Position numbers and translations under genes: made by a program. Under the pieces are notes generated by a model. The model was not told the origin of the DNA. It saw only the letters and a program-made list of their open reading frames with translations, and made no database searches. A stretch of 64,000 nucleotides of DNA from contig JAUYCF010000047.1 of the NCBI GenBank assembly GCA_030692355.1, forward strand, positions 21,215 through 85,214, read 5' to 3'. Below, piece by piece: positions 18,529-28,030 of the stretch (the first letter of the stretch is position 1; each line of letters begins with the position of its first letter). This stretch comes from Thiobacillus sp. (GTDB taxonomy: Bacteria > Pseudomonadota > Gammaproteobacteria > Burkholderiales > Thiobacillaceae).

Positions 18529-19165
18529 TTCGGCAAAATTCCCCGGCGGCGTGTACGCCATCACCCCCGAAACCGCGGACACCGGATATTTGCTGGCGCA
18601 GGTCGAAGCGGCGCTGGCGGGCGGCGTGGCCGCCGTGCAATACCGCGACAAGTCGGGCGACGTGGCGCGCCGCCACGAACAGGCGAGCGAACTGGTCGCG
18701 CTGTGCCGCCCATTCGGCGTGCCGCTGATCGTCAACGACGACCTGCGGCTGGCCGACCTGTGCGACGCCGACGGCATCCACCTGGGGCGCGACGACGCCA
18801 GCCTGCGCGAGGCGCGCATCATTCTCGGCAAGCGCAAACTCATCGGTGCATCGTGCTATCAAAGCCTCGAACATGCGTTGGCCGCGCAGGCCGCCGGTGC
18901 CGATTATGTCGCCTTCGGCAGCTTCTTTGCGTCGCCGACCAAGCCGGCCGCCGGGCGCGCCGGCCTCGACCTGCTGCGCGAGGCGGCGCCGCGGGTCCAC
19001 GTGCCGCTGGTCGCCATCGGCGGCATCACGCTCACCAATGCGCCCGCTTTACTGGACGCCGGCGCCGACAGCCTCGCGGTGCTGTCGGCCCTGTTCGACA
19101 CGCCCGACATCCGCGCAGCCGCGCGCGCCCTGAATCATTTATTTGAAACGGAATCCGAACAATGA
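18521..19165 (+). CDS. thiE: ThiE, thiamine phosphate synthase
   Basis: ThiE joins HMP-PP and thiazole phosphate to give thiamine phosphate. Motifs include [10 protein letters not shown] for the pyrophosphate-binding strand, [47 protein letters not shown] and PLVAIGGIT. The ATG at 18521 ([10 protein letters not shown]) has GGAAGG just upstream; an in-frame ATG at 18503 is the alternative. It overlaps thiD by 8 bases and hemL by 4, so the three genes form one translationally coupled operon. Confidence 0.95.
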   Translation: MPDSAKFPGGVYAITPETADTGYLLAQVEAALAGGVAAVQYRDKSGDVARRHEQASELVALCRPFGVPLIVNDDLRLADLCDADGIHLGRDDASLREARIILGKRKLIGASCYQSLEHALAAQAAGADYVAFGSFFASPTKPAAGRAGLDLLREAAPRVHVPLVAIGGITLTNAPALLDAGADSLAVLSALFDTPDIRAAARALNHLFETESEQ

Positions 19166-20439
19166 CCCGCAACGAACAGCTTTTCGAACAATCGCAACAC
19201 GTCATCCCCGGCGGAGTGAACTCCCCGGTGCGCGCCTTCAAGAGCGTCGGCGGCACCCCGGTGTTCTTCAGCCGCGCCAAGGGATCGCGCGTGTGGGACG
19301 CCGACGGCCGCGAATACATCGACTACGTCGGCTCGTGGGGCCCGGCCATCCTCGGCCACGCCCACCCCGGCACGGTGAAAGCGGTGCAGGACGCCGCCGC
19401 CAACGGCCTGTCGTTCGGCGCGCCGTCCGAGGCCGAACTCACCGTCGCCCGCCGCATCATCGAACTGGTGCCGAGCATCGAGAAGGTGCGCCTGGTATCA
19501 AGCGGCACCGAGGCGACGATGAGCGCGATCCGCCTGGCCAGAGGATTTACCGGGCGCAGCAAGTTCATCAAGTTCGAGGGCTGCTACCACGGCCACGCCG
19601 ACTTTCTCCTGGTGAAGGCCGGCTCCGGCGCGCTCACCTTCGGCAACCCCACCTCGGCCGGGGTGCCGCCCGAAACCGCGGCGCAGACGATCGTGCTCGA
19701 CTACAACGACGTCGTCGGGCTGGAAAAAACCTTCGCCGAAATCGGGTCGGAAATTGCCTGCATCATCGTCGAGCCCTTCGCCGGCAACATGAACCTGGTC
19801 AAGCCGACTGCAGAATTCATGGCCGCGATGCGCCGGCTGTGCGACGCGCACGGTGCGCTGCTGATCTTCGACGAGGTGATGACCGGCTTCCGCGTCGACC
19901 TCGGCTGCGCGCAGAAACTACTCGGCATCAAGCCTGATCTGACCACGCTCGGCAAGGTCATCGGCGGCGGCATGCCGGTGGGCGCCTTCGGCGGCCGCGC
20001 CGACGTCATGGACAAGCTGGCGCCGACCGGCCCGGTGTACCAGGCCGGCACGCTGTCGGGCAACCCGGTCGCGGTGGCCGCCGGGCTGGCCACGCTCGCC
20101 GCGATTTCCGAACCGGGCTTCCACGCGCGCCTCGCCGCCAGCACCGAGCGGCTGGTGAAAGGGCTGACCCTGGCCGCCGCGGACGCCGGCGTCACCTTCT
20201 GCGCCGACTCGGTCGGCGGCATGTTCGGCCTGTATTTCGCGGCCAGGCCGCCGGCGAGCTTTGCCGAAGTGATGCAATGCGACAAGGAAAAATTCAACCG
20301 CTTCTTCCACGCCATGCTCGACCGCGGCATCTACCTCGCGCCGTCGGCATTCGAGGCGGGCTTCGTCTCGGCCGCCCACAGCGACGCCGACATCGACGCC
20401 ACCATCGCCGCCGCACGTGACGTGTTCAAGACGCTTTAA
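19162..20439 (+). CDS. hemL: HemL, glutamate-1-semialdehyde 2,1-aminomutase
   Basis: This is a 425-residue PLP enzyme of the C5 heme pathway, making 5-aminolevulinate in the cytoplasm. The N-terminal [18 protein letters not shown] signature, [28 protein letters not shown] and the PLP lysine in [17 protein letters not shown] (about residue 263) are all present. It overlaps thiE by 4 bases. The hemC-hemD genes of the same pathway lie 10 kb to the right. Confidence 0.97.
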   Translation: MTRNEQLFEQSQHVIPGGVNSPVRAFKSVGGTPVFFSRAKGSRVWDADGREYIDYVGSWGPAILGHAHPGTVKAVQDAAANGLSFGAPSEAELTVARRIIELVPSIEKVRLVSSGTEATMSAIRLARGFTGRSKFIKFEGCYHGHADFLLVKAGSGALTFGNPTSAGVPPETAAQTIVLDYNDVVGLEKTFAEIGSEIACIIVEPFAGNMNLVKPTAEFMAAMRRLCDAHGALLIFDEVMTGFRVDLGCAQKLLGIKPDLTTLGKVIGGGMPVGAFGGRADVMDKLAPTGPVYQAGTLSGNPVAVAAGLATLAAISEPGFHARLAASTERLVKGLTLAAADAGVTFCADSVGGMFGLYFAARPPASFAEVMQCDKEKFNRFFHAMLDRGIYLAPSAFEAGFVSAAHSDADIDATIAAARDVFKTL

Positions 20440-20540
20440 AGACTTTGTTCGCGAAGTTCGCGAAAGAGGGTATCCCCTTCGCGTTCCTTCGCGTCCTTTA
20501 TGCCCTCCGGGTATTCGCGGATAAAAAAAGGTTTTTCCGC

Positions 20541-21608
20541 ATGAACGACGAACTTTCCCCCGAAGACGAGCTGCGCCTCAACGTCCTGTTCAACACCGAA
20601 CTCAAGGCCGTCCGCATCGACGAATCGAACATGACGCTGTGGGCGCTGACGCCGCAAGGCGAGGCCAGCGTGCCGCTGAAACCCAACGAGCGCGCCGATC
20701 GCTACCTGAAGCGGGTGCGCGAGATGCTGTCCGGCCACGCGCTCGGTTCGCCCGGCGGCTACCCGGTCCACCTGACGCGCTGGACCCGGCAGTCGCAGGC
20801 CGGGTTGTCGATCCAGCACCTGGCGCAGCTGCTGCTGATCGCCGAAGAAGAAGCGGTGGTGGCGGTGGTGCACTCGCCCGCGCTCACCGACGAACTGGCA
20901 CGCTACGCCTGGTGGTGCATGCCGACCCTCGAGAACGCGCGGCTGATGCTGATGCGCGATGCGGTGTGCCGCGGCAGCATGGGGCGCACGCTCGCCCAAT
21001 TCCTGGTCGACCATCTGGCGTTCCTGCACGAGGACGACGTCGGCATTCTCGATACCGTCGCGGTGATGCTGGTTTCGGGCGTGCTCACCGATGCCGAGCG
21101 GCTGGCGATCTGGAAGCGCGGCAACAGCCGCAATTCGTATTACGTGGCCTTCCTCGAACTGCAGCCGGACCAGCTGCCCAATCCGCGTCCTGCGCGCACC
21201 GACCACACCGGCGTGCCGCATCTCGCCGGCAACCCTTACGGCACGCTACTGGAAAAAGCGCTGGCGGCGCAGGGGCAGACCTTCCTCGCCACCGTCGCGC
21301 TGGTTCTCGATCGTCCGGAAATTCAGGAAGTGGTAAATCACACCCTGGATGCGCTGGCGCAATGGTGCGCGCCCTTGCGCCAGGCCGACGAAGCCACGCG
21401 CAACGCGGCGCGCGCCGCCCTGCCCGGCGCTGCGCCGCAATTTGAAATGGATTGTGCCGCGCTCGACGCACTGGCCGCGGCGGATGCCGACAGCGTGCGC
21501 CCGATCTTCCTCAAGACCACCGCGGTCGGCTCGCTGATGCGGCGCAAGATCCAGCCCGTCGTCACGCCGCTGCTGGACGCGATCGAGGTATTGCGACGCC
21601 AGCCATAA
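20541..21608 (+). CDS. dsrS: DsrS-like protein, sulfur-oxidation associated
   Basis: The ATG at 20541 (MNDELSPEDELRLNVL) is preceded by AAGG; the frame is open further upstream without a better start. The 355-residue product carries blocks I associate with DsrS of phototrophic and chemotrophic sulfur oxidisers: DELRLNVL, EMLSGHALGSPGGYPVHLTRWTR, EEAVVAVVHSPALTDELARYAWW and NARLMLMRDAV. DsrS is a cytosolic protein linked to the reverse dissimilatory sulfite reductase pathway; its exact role is unclear. No other dsr gene is in the window. The family call is from memory of conserved blocks. Confidence 0.65.
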   Translation: MNDELSPEDELRLNVLFNTELKAVRIDESNMTLWALTPQGEASVPLKPNERADRYLKRVREMLSGHALGSPGGYPVHLTRWTRQSQAGLSIQHLAQLLLIAEEEAVVAVVHSPALTDELARYAWWCMPTLENARLMLMRDAVCRGSMGRTLAQFLVDHLAFLHEDDVGILDTVAVMLVSGVLTDAERLAIWKRGNSRNSYYVAFLELQPDQLPNPRPARTDHTGVPHLAGNPYGTLLEKALAAQGQTFLATVALVLDRPEIQEVVNHTLDALAQWCAPLRQADEATRNAARAALPGAAPQFEMDCAALDALAAADADSVRPIFLKTTAVGSLMRRKIQPVVTPLLDAIEVLRRQP

Positions 21609-21623
21609 GCCGGCCGGGATGCG

Positions 21624-23885
21624 TCAGCGTCCCAGCGCCGAGTCGATGCTCGCCAGGAACTTGTCGGCCTTCTCGAAGCCGATTACCTTGAAATCCGACT
21701 GCGCACCTGCGGCGTTCCAGAAAATAATCCCGGGCGGGCCGAACAGGTTAAAGCGCTTGAGCAGCGCCTTGTCGGCGTCGCTGTTGGCGGTGACGTCGGC
21801 TTTCAGCAGCACCACGTCCGCCAAGCGCGCCTGCACCCGGGCGTCGCTGAAGGTGAAGCTTTCCATTTCCTTGCACGAGACGCACCAGTCGGCATAGAAA
21901 TCGAGCATCACCGCGCGGCCGTCGGCCCTGGCGGCGGCCAGGCGCGCGTCAAGTTCGGCCACGTCCTTCACCTTCTCGAACGCCAGACCCTTCTGCTCGG
22001 CCGCCATCGCCACGCCGCCGCCCTTGAAGACATCGAGCGGCTGCAGCAGATTGCGGCTGCCCGCCAGCATGCCGAGCAGGATCGCCAGGCCGCCGATCAG
22101 CAACACCACGCCCAGCCCCTTCCACAGACGCGACCAACCGGTCGCATGGGCGGGCAGCGGGTCGAGCGCATGCAGGAAGATCGCGCACGCGATCAGCAGC
22201 AGCGCCCACAACAGCATGCCGACCCAGCCCGGAACGACCGGCGAGATCAGATAGATGGCGATGGCCAGCATCATCACGCCGAAGAAGTACTTCACCGCAT
22301 TCATCCAGCCGCCTGCGCGCGGCAGCAGGGCGCCGGCGGACAGGCCGATCAGCAGCAGCGGCACGCCCATGCCCAGCGCCAGCACGAACAGCGCGACGCC
22401 ACCGAGCACGGTGTTACCGGTCTGCGCAATGAAGGCCAGCGCGGCGGCCAGCGGCGGCGCGACGCAGGGGCCGAGAATGACCGCCGACAGCGCGCCCATG
22501 GCGAACACGCCGAAGAAGTTGCCGCCTTTCATCTTGTTGGCGCGCTCGGAAAACTTGCTCTGCAGCGCGCTCGGCAATTGCAGTTCGTAAAAGCCGAACA
22601 TGGACAGCGCCAGACCGACGAAAATCAGCGCACCAACGCCGAGCGCCCACGGGTTCTGCAAGGCGTTGGAAATCAGGGTGCCGGACAGCGCCGCCGCCAC
22701 GCCGGCCACCGCATAGGTGATCGCCATGCCCAGCACGTAGGCGAGCGACAGCAGGAAGCCGCTGGTCTTGGTCACTTTGGTGTTCTGCCCGGCGATGATG
22801 CCCGACAGGATCGGAATCATCGGGAACACGCAGGGTGTCAACGCCAGCAGCAGGCCGAGGCCGAAGAAGGTGGCGACCACCGGCCAGAAGCTGCCGCCCT
22901 TCAGCACGCGCTCGATGCGCGAGGTATCGGATTCATTGGCGGGCTCGGCCGGTGCGGCCTGTGCGCCGGCAATGACTGCCGCACCGGCGGTCAGCGTGAA
23001 GTCGCGCGTGATCGGCGGGTAGCACACGCCGACCGCCTCGTTGCAGCCCTGCCAGGTGGCTTCCAGCACCAGCTGCTCGCCTGCGGCGAGTGCGCGCGAC
23101 AGCGTCACGCCGGCGGCAAAATCCTGGTGGTAGACCTCGGTGCGGCCAAAGTTCGGGTCGTCCTTGACCTCGCCCGCCGGGGTGTCGACGCTCGCCACTT
23201 TCACGTCGGCGGGCGACTTGACGATATAGGCGAGCTTGTCGCGATACAGGTAGGTGTCGGGCGTCAACGTGTAATCGAGCCTGGCCGTCCGCGCATCCGG
23301 CATCGCCGCGGCAACCAGGAAGGCCTCTTCCGGCGGCAGCAGCTTCGGCATGCCCGCATCGCCCAGCAGGCTGCGCAGGCCATCCAGCGCGGAACGGGAT
23401 GCGGCGGGTGCGGCGACGGGCGCTGCCACGACGGCAGCCGCCGGCGCGGGCAGCTTGATCGTCATGCTCCCGGTTTGCGGGACGTAACACAGCCCGGCGT
23501 CGGCGCAGCCCTGCGAAACGGCTTTCAGGGTGACCGAATCGGTGCCCGGGACGCGCTGGATCGGCAGCGCGATGCGCACGTCCTTGCTATAGGTTTCGAC
23601 CTTGCCGAAGAACTCGTCGTCCTTCACCTTGCCGGCGGGCAGCTGCGGCGCACCCAGCGTGGCGCCGGCGGCTTCGAACTGGAACTTGTCGCGGTACATG
23701 TAATAGCCGTCGGCAATCTGCCAGCGCGCTTCCAGCGTGTTGGCGTCGAGCGCACGCGCCGAGAACTTGAACGCGATTTCCGGGTCAAGAAACTCTTCGG
23801 CGTGGGCCACTGGAAAAAACGCCAGCGCGCCCCAAAGTAACGGCAGTGCGCCGAGCATACGAATCCACTTATTATTCTTGATCAT
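21624..23885 (-). CDS. dsbD: DsbD, thiol:disulfide interchange protein with duplicated N-terminal domain
   Basis: This 753-residue inner-membrane protein moves reducing power from cytoplasmic thioredoxin to periplasmic thiols. A signal peptide covers residues 1-29. Two successive DsbD-alpha domains are visible. The first (about 30-150) ends in GCADAGLCYVPQ; the second (about 190-310) ends in GCNEAVGVCYPPI. Each has the reactive Cys pair. The membrane domain (about 335-600) carries TPCVFPMIPILSG and GPCVAPPLAAAL. The C-terminal thioredoxin domain has ADWCVSCKEME at about residue 667. Most DsbD proteins have a single alpha domain. It overlaps cutA by 14 bases. Confidence 0.93.
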   Translation of the reverse strand: MIKNNKWIRMLGALPLLWGALAFFPVAHAEEFLDPEIAFKFSARALDANTLEARWQIADGYYMYRDKFQFEAAGATLGAPQLPAGKVKDDEFFGKVETYSKDVRIALPIQRVPGTDSVTLKAVSQGCADAGLCYVPQTGSMTIKLPAPAAAVVAAPVAAPAASRSALDGLRSLLGDAGMPKLLPPEEAFLVAAAMPDARTARLDYTLTPDTYLYRDKLAYIVKSPADVKVASVDTPAGEVKDDPNFGRTEVYHQDFAAGVTLSRALAAGEQLVLEATWQGCNEAVGVCYPPITRDFTLTAGAAVIAGAQAAPAEPANESDTSRIERVLKGGSFWPVVATFFGLGLLLALTPCVFPMIPILSGIIAGQNTKVTKTSGFLLSLAYVLGMAITYAVAGVAAALSGTLISNALQNPWALGVGALIFVGLALSMFGFYELQLPSALQSKFSERANKMKGGNFFGVFAMGALSAVILGPCVAPPLAAALAFIAQTGNTVLGGVALFVLALGMGVPLLLIGLSAGALLPRAGGWMNAVKYFFGVMMLAIAIYLISPVVPGWVGMLLWALLLIACAIFLHALDPLPAHATGWSRLWKGLGVVLLIGGLAILLGMLAGSRNLLQPLDVFKGGGVAMAAEQKGLAFEKVKDVAELDARLAAARADGRAVMLDFYADWCVSCKEMESFTFSDARVQARLADVVLLKADVTANSDADKALLKRFNLFGPPGIIFWNAAGAQSDFKVIGFEKADKFLASIDSALGR

Positions 23886-24204
23886 GCTTTTCAGTCTCCG
23901 TGGCCAGCCAGCCGAGATAGGCAGGCAGTCCGTGCGTTATGGGTAGAGCAATCAGTTCAGGTACATCGTAAGGATGCTGCGCGCGAACAATTTCTTCAAC
24001 CAGCGGGTAGTTTGCCGCGGTGGTCTTGATCAGCAGCGGGATTTCGTCTGCCGCTTCCACTGCGCCCTGCCAACGATAAATGGAGCGGCACGCCGCCAAA
24101 ACGTTCACGCATGCTGCCGCGCGCCGTTCGATCAGCGCGTGCGCCAGTTTTTCGGCGTTCGCGACATCGGGTAAATTCGTCAAGATTAACAAAGGTTCCA
24201 TCAC
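23872..24204 (-). CDS. cutA: CutA, divalent-cation tolerance protein
   Basis: This is a 110-residue trimeric CutA1-fold protein. The family blocks are LTNLPDVANAEKLAHALIERRAAACVN, SIYRWQGAVEAADEIPLLIKTT and QHPYDVPELIALPI. It belongs to the copper/divalent cation tolerance family; the function is debated. It is transcribed with dsbD and divergently from fxsA, with adjacent start codons at 24204/24205, so promoters must lie within coding sequence. Confidence 0.93.
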   Translation of the reverse strand: MMEPLLILTNLPDVANAEKLAHALIERRAAACVNVLAACRSIYRWQGAVEAADEIPLLIKTTAANYPLVEEIVRAQHPYDVPELIALPITHGLPAYLGWLATETEKHDQE

Positions 24205-24657
24205 ATGCGCTCTGGTTGGATCGTGCTACTGCTGCTGTCGTTTCCGGTTCTGGAAGCCATCGGCATCTTCTGGATGGCCAGCGCCATCGGCGGCTGGGTG
24301 CTGCTGTGGCTGTTGCTGGCCGCCATCGCCGGGATCATGCTGATTCGTGTCGAGCGCGTCGCCTGGGGGGCGCGCCTGCTGTTTTCGGTGCAGTCCGGCG
24401 CGAATCCGCTGGCCGCGATGTTTGCCAGCGGGCGTATTCTGCTCGCCGGCGGCCTGCTTGTCTTCCCCGGCTTCATCAGCGATGCGATCGCGCTGGGGCT
24501 GCTGCTGATTCCGGGCACCTGGGCCGGGCGCAAGCGAGACCCGCTGCGGCCGGCGAATGACGATGTTCCCTTCCCCGAACCCCCTCCCACACGGGGCGAA
24601 ACACCCGCCACGATCGATGGCGAGTTCAAGCGCGAGCCGGACGACCGGCTGCGTTAG
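24205..24657 (+). CDS. fxsA: FxsA family membrane protein
   Basis: This is a 150-residue protein with two to three hydrophobic helices, a short polar C-terminus, and the FxsA blocks VLEAIGIFWMASAIGGW, ASGRILLAGGLLVFPGFISDA and LLLIPGT. In E. coli FxsA relieves phage F exclusion of T7 when overexpressed; its normal role is unknown. The stop codon TAG at 24655-24657 lies inside the left terminal repeat of the element at 24654-24792. Its divergent neighbours cutA and dsbD recall the E. coli fxsA-cutA-dsbD region. Confidence 0.88.
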   Translation: MRSGWIVLLLLSFPVLEAIGIFWMASAIGGWVLLWLLLAAIAGIMLIRVERVAWGARLLFSVQSGANPLAAMFASGRILLAGGLLVFPGFISDAIALGLLLIPGTWAGRKRDPLRPANDDVPFPEPPPTRGETPATIDGEFKREPDDRLR

Positions 24658-24792
24658 GGAAACGCTGAACAATTCAATATGGCCGTCATTGCGAGCGAAG
24701 CGAAGCAATCCAGCGTATTGATTAAGCAGGCATTTCTGGATTGCCGCGTCGCTACGCTCCTCGCAATGACGAATTAATCAGCGTTTCCTTAA
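24654..24792. repeat. MITE-like dispersed repeat, copy 2
   Basis: This is an element of about 139 bp. Its left terminus is TTAGGGAAACGCTGAAC; the complement of its right terminus is TTAAGGAAACGCTGATT, matching 19 of 22 positions over the arm. Inside are inverted GCGAGCGAAGCGAAGCAATCC and GGATTGCCGCGTCGC-type blocks. It is related to the copy at 6077-6212. Its left end supplies the fxsA stop and its right end the stop of the SDR gene on the opposite strand. Confidence 0.8.
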
Positions 24793-25673
24793 AACAGCTT
24801 CATCTGCCCGCGCGCCTGCTTGATCTCGCGCAGCAAATCATCCGAAGTCGGGTAGCGGTATTTCAGCCGCAGTTCGCGCGTGGCGCGCGCGTTCGACAGC
24901 TGGCGCGACTCGCGCAGGAACGACAGCAGGGCTGCGGACAGCACCTTCTCCGCCTCGGCACGTTCGACCCGTGGCGGCCGCGGCAGGTCGAACGCATCGG
25001 CGCAGCTGTCGAACCAGTCGCCCATTTTCATGGGATGCGCGTCGACCGCATGGTAGATGCGTTGCGAGCGCCCGCGAAACAGCGCCGCCCACGCCAGCCG
25101 CGCCAGATCGTCGGCATGGATGTGGTTGGTGTAGCTGTCGTCCTGCGCAACCAGCGCCGGGGTGCCGCGCCGGATGCGTTCCAGCGGCAGGCGGTCGGCG
25201 GCATAGATTCCCGGCGCGCGCAGGATCGTCACCTGCACCCGCTGCGTTTCACCCCAGGTGCGCAAGCGGCGCTCGGCGTCGACCCGCCGTACCGCACGGC
25301 CGTTCACCGGCGCCACCGGGCGCGTTTCGGCGACCCAGTTGCCGCCGCAGTCGCCGTACACGCCGCTGGTGCTGATGTAGACCAGCGCGCCCGGGGGGCG
25401 GCGCCCCAACGCGTGCAGCAGGTGCGCGGTGCGCGGATCGGTGCTGCCGGCGTTGGGCGGCGGCGCAAAGTGGAACACGCCGTCGACGCGCGGCAGGCGC
25501 TTCAACGTGGCCGGCACGTCGAGGTCGCCGACAATCGGCGTCACACCGAGGGCGCGCAGCTCGGCGGCGCGCTCGGGGCGGCGGATCATGCCGATGAATT
25601 CCGCCTGCCCGGCGTAGCGCCGCACCAGCCGCTCGGCGACATCGCCGAATCCCACGATCAATATTTTTTTCAT
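24789..25673 (-). CDS. SDR-family NAD(P)-binding epimerase-like protein
   Basis: This is a 294-residue extended SDR/NmrA-like protein. The N-terminal dinucleotide fold starts MKKILIVGFGDVAERLVRRY (GxGDxA-type glycine motif). The active-site region is LVYISTSGVYGDCGG, and the following conserved block is RAPGIYAADRLPLERI. This resembles YeeZ-like NAD-dependent epimerase/dehydratase proteins, whose substrate is unknown. It is divergent from the 2Fe-2S reductase at 25763. The stop codon lies in the terminal repeat at 24654-24792. Confidence 0.82.
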   Translation of the reverse strand: MKKILIVGFGDVAERLVRRYAGQAEFIGMIRRPERAAELRALGVTPIVGDLDVPATLKRLPRVDGVFHFAPPPNAGSTDPRTAHLLHALGRRPPGALVYISTSGVYGDCGGNWVAETRPVAPVNGRAVRRVDAERRLRTWGETQRVQVTILRAPGIYAADRLPLERIRRGTPALVAQDDSYTNHIHADDLARLAWAALFRGRSQRIYHAVDAHPMKMGDWFDSCADAFDLPRPPRVERAEAEKVLSAALLSFLRESRQLSNARATRELRLKYRYPTSDDLLREIKQARGQMKLF

Positions 25674-25762
25674 GCCGCTGTAACCCTATCCGCGCAAGGG
25701 TAAAAACCCGGCGCACTCAAGCGATAATTTAACAAATCATCATCGCATTTTAAGCGCACATC

Positions 25763-26800
25763 ATGCCGCATCGCGTCACCATCCAGCCCAGCGGGCACCA
25801 GTTCAGCGTCGAGGATGACGAAACCATTCTCGAGGCCGCGCTGCGCGAGGGCCACGCGCTACCCTACGGCTGCCGCAACGGGGCCTGCGGGGCCTGCAAG
25901 GGCCGCGTGCTGTCCGGCCAGGTCGATTGCGGCGAGCATTCTCCCGCCGCGCTGAAGGACGAGGAAAAGGCGCAGGGACGCGCATTGTTCTGCCGCGCCA
26001 AACCGCTGTCCGACCTCACCATCGAAGCCAGGGAAATCGGCGCCGCCAGGGACATCGTGGTGAAGACGCTGCCGTGCCGGGTGGAAAAACTGGAGAAGCG
26101 CGCCGACGACGTGATGCTGATGAAGATCAAGCTGCCGGCCAGCGAGCGTCTGCAGTTTCTTGCCGGCCAGTACATCGATTTCCAGCTGAAGGACGCCAAG
26201 GTGCGCAGCTTTTCGCTCGCCAATCCGCCGCACGACGACGCGCTGCTGGAACTTCACATCCGCCACGTGCCGGGGGGGCTGTTCACCGACCAGGTGTTTT
26301 CCACGTTGAAGGAACGCGACATCCTGCGCCTGAAAGGCCCGCTCGGCAGTTTCTTCATCCGCGACGATTCCGACAAGCCGATGATCTTCATCGCCGGAGG
26401 CACCGGCTTTGCGCCGATCAAGAGCATGCTGGAGCACGCCTTTGCCGAACAGACCGGGCGCGAACTGGTGCTGTACTGGGGGGCGCGTTCGCTGAAGGAT
26501 CTGTACATGGCCGAACTGCCGCGGCAGTGGATGGCCGAACATCCGAATTTCAGCTTCATCCCGGTGCTGTCCAACCCGCAACCGGGCGATGCGTGGCAGG
26601 GACGCACCGGCTTCGTGCACCAGACGGTGCTGGCCGACTTTGCCGATTTGTCGGGCTATCAGGTATACGCCTGCGGCGCACCCGTCATGGTCGACACAGC
26701 GCGCGACAGCTTCGTGAAAATGCGCAATCTACCCGAAGACGAGTTCTTCGCCGACCTCTTCGTCTACGCGGCGGACGCCGAGACCGCACCCGCCGGCTGA
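25763..26800 (+). CDS. 2Fe-2S/FAD/NAD(P)H reductase, CDP-6-deoxy-3,4-glucoseen reductase-like
   Basis: This is a 345-residue electron-transfer flavoprotein. The N-terminal plant-type ferredoxin domain has its cysteines in YGCRNGACGACKG and LFCRAKP. An FAD-binding domain follows with RSFSLANPP, then an NAD(P)-binding domain with FIAGGTGFAPIKSML and VYACGAPVMVDTA. Proteins of this architecture in betaproteobacteria are usually named CDP-6-deoxy-delta-3,4-glucoseen reductase. No dideoxysugar genes are nearby, so the true partner is uncertain. The start follows an AT-rich leader and the gene appears monocistronic. Confidence 0.88.
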   Translation: MPHRVTIQPSGHQFSVEDDETILEAALREGHALPYGCRNGACGACKGRVLSGQVDCGEHSPAALKDEEKAQGRALFCRAKPLSDLTIEAREIGAARDIVVKTLPCRVEKLEKRADDVMLMKIKLPASERLQFLAGQYIDFQLKDAKVRSFSLANPPHDDALLELHIRHVPGGLFTDQVFSTLKERDILRLKGPLGSFFIRDDSDKPMIFIAGGTGFAPIKSMLEHAFAEQTGRELVLYWGARSLKDLYMAELPRQWMAEHPNFSFIPVLSNPQPGDAWQGRTGFVHQTVLADFADLSGYQVYACGAPVMVDTARDSFVKMRNLPEDEFFADLFVYAADAETAPAG

Positions 26801-26857
26801 CGACCCGCCTGGCTTACGGACCCGGCGTGGAGCCGGCAACGGCCATGCGCCAAGGGC

Positions 26858-28030
26858 CTACTGCGCGCGGCACAGCGCCAGCGCCTTTTGGTAATGCCGG
26901 CAGGCTTCGCCCGGCTGTTCGCTCTGGGTCTTGAGTTCAGCCATGCGGATGTGGCCTTCGGCGCTGGGCGCGATGGCGAGGCTGGCTTCCAGATAGCTCT
27001 GCGCCTTGCCCCACAATTCCTGCACGCTGCACAACTGCGCCAGCGTCAGCAGCAACCGGGCGTCGCGCGGATAGACGTGCAGCCATTTCTCGGCCTGCTC
27101 GATCTGCCGCGCCGGGCTGCTGCCGCGCACTTCGCCGTACAAGGCCGCCAAGTCTTCGTGCCACTCGCGGTTGAGCGCGGCTTCCAGCACGTCGAGCGCG
27201 GTGTCGTGGCCGCCGCGCTGCATGAAGGCGCGCGCGGCGGCGCGCGCCACCCAGGGATCGACCTTGAAATCGGCCGGGATCTTCTTCCAGTATTCCAGCA
27301 GGCCATGGTCGTCTTCGGCGCGGCGCTTGAGGTTTTCGGCATAGGCCATGCGGCGCATCTGGGCGGCGACGCCGGACTCCAGCGCGTTGCCGCGCATCAG
27401 CGCGTCGAGCAACTTGTCGACTTCGTCCCACTGCCCGGTCATCTGGCGCGCCTTGAGTTCGAGCCGCAACAGCGCGGTGTGCTGCGGCGCGATCGCCTTG
27501 GCCCGATTGATCGCCGCCAGTGCCGCCGCCGCATCCTTGACGTCGAGGCGCGCCTCGGCTTCGAACAGCTGCGCGGCAAGTTCGGCGCCGTGCTCGGCAG
27601 CCTCCTGAAGATGGCGCTCGCGCTGCGGCACGGCACGCATTTCCTGCGCGGCGCGCGCCGCCAGCACGCGCGCCACCCCGACCCGGGTGTCGTCGCCCTG
27701 CCACTGCCCGAGCGATTGCTCGGCGTCCTGATAGCGGTATTCGGTATACGCCTTGAGGCCGCCGACAAAGTTTTCATCCCGCTTTCTGGCAGCCCGGCGC
27801 GCGCGCTGTTCGCGCACGATGCCGGGCAGATTGAGGGTGAGCATGGCGAGGCGCAGCAGCACGATCCCCCCCACCACCAGCCCGACCAGCAGCAGCACGA
27901 AGCTGATGAAGGAAATCTCCAACCGCCACGGCGGATAGACCAGCACCACATAGCCGGGGTCGTAGCGCCCGGCCATCGCCAGCGCGATGGCCAGCACCGC
28001 GACGATGATCAGCGAGATCAGCCAGCGCAT
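26858..28030 (-). CDS. hemY: HemY-like TPR membrane protein
   Basis: This is a 390-residue inner-membrane protein with two N-terminal transmembrane helices (residues 2-20 and about 35-62) and a HemY_N region, followed by TPR helices (AAALAAINRAKAIAPQHTALLRLEL, WGKAQSYLEASLAIAPSAEGHIRMAEL). It is part of the hemCDXY operon. This HemY is not the oxygen-dependent protoporphyrinogen oxidase of Bacillus, and its role in heme synthesis is not settled. Its start overlaps the hemX stop at 28030. Confidence 0.93.
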   Translation of the reverse strand: MRWLISLIIVAVLAIALAMAGRYDPGYVVLVYPPWRLEISFISFVLLLVGLVVGGIVLLRLAMLTLNLPGIVREQRARRAARKRDENFVGGLKAYTEYRYQDAEQSLGQWQGDDTRVGVARVLAARAAQEMRAVPQRERHLQEAAEHGAELAAQLFEAEARLDVKDAAAALAAINRAKAIAPQHTALLRLELKARQMTGQWDEVDKLLDALMRGNALESGVAAQMRRMAYAENLKRRAEDDHGLLEYWKKIPADFKVDPWVARAAARAFMQRGGHDTALDVLEAALNREWHEDLAALYGEVRGSSPARQIEQAEKWLHVYPRDARLLLTLAQLCSVQELWGKAQSYLEASLAIAPSAEGHIRMAELKTQSEQPGEACRHYQKALALCRAQ

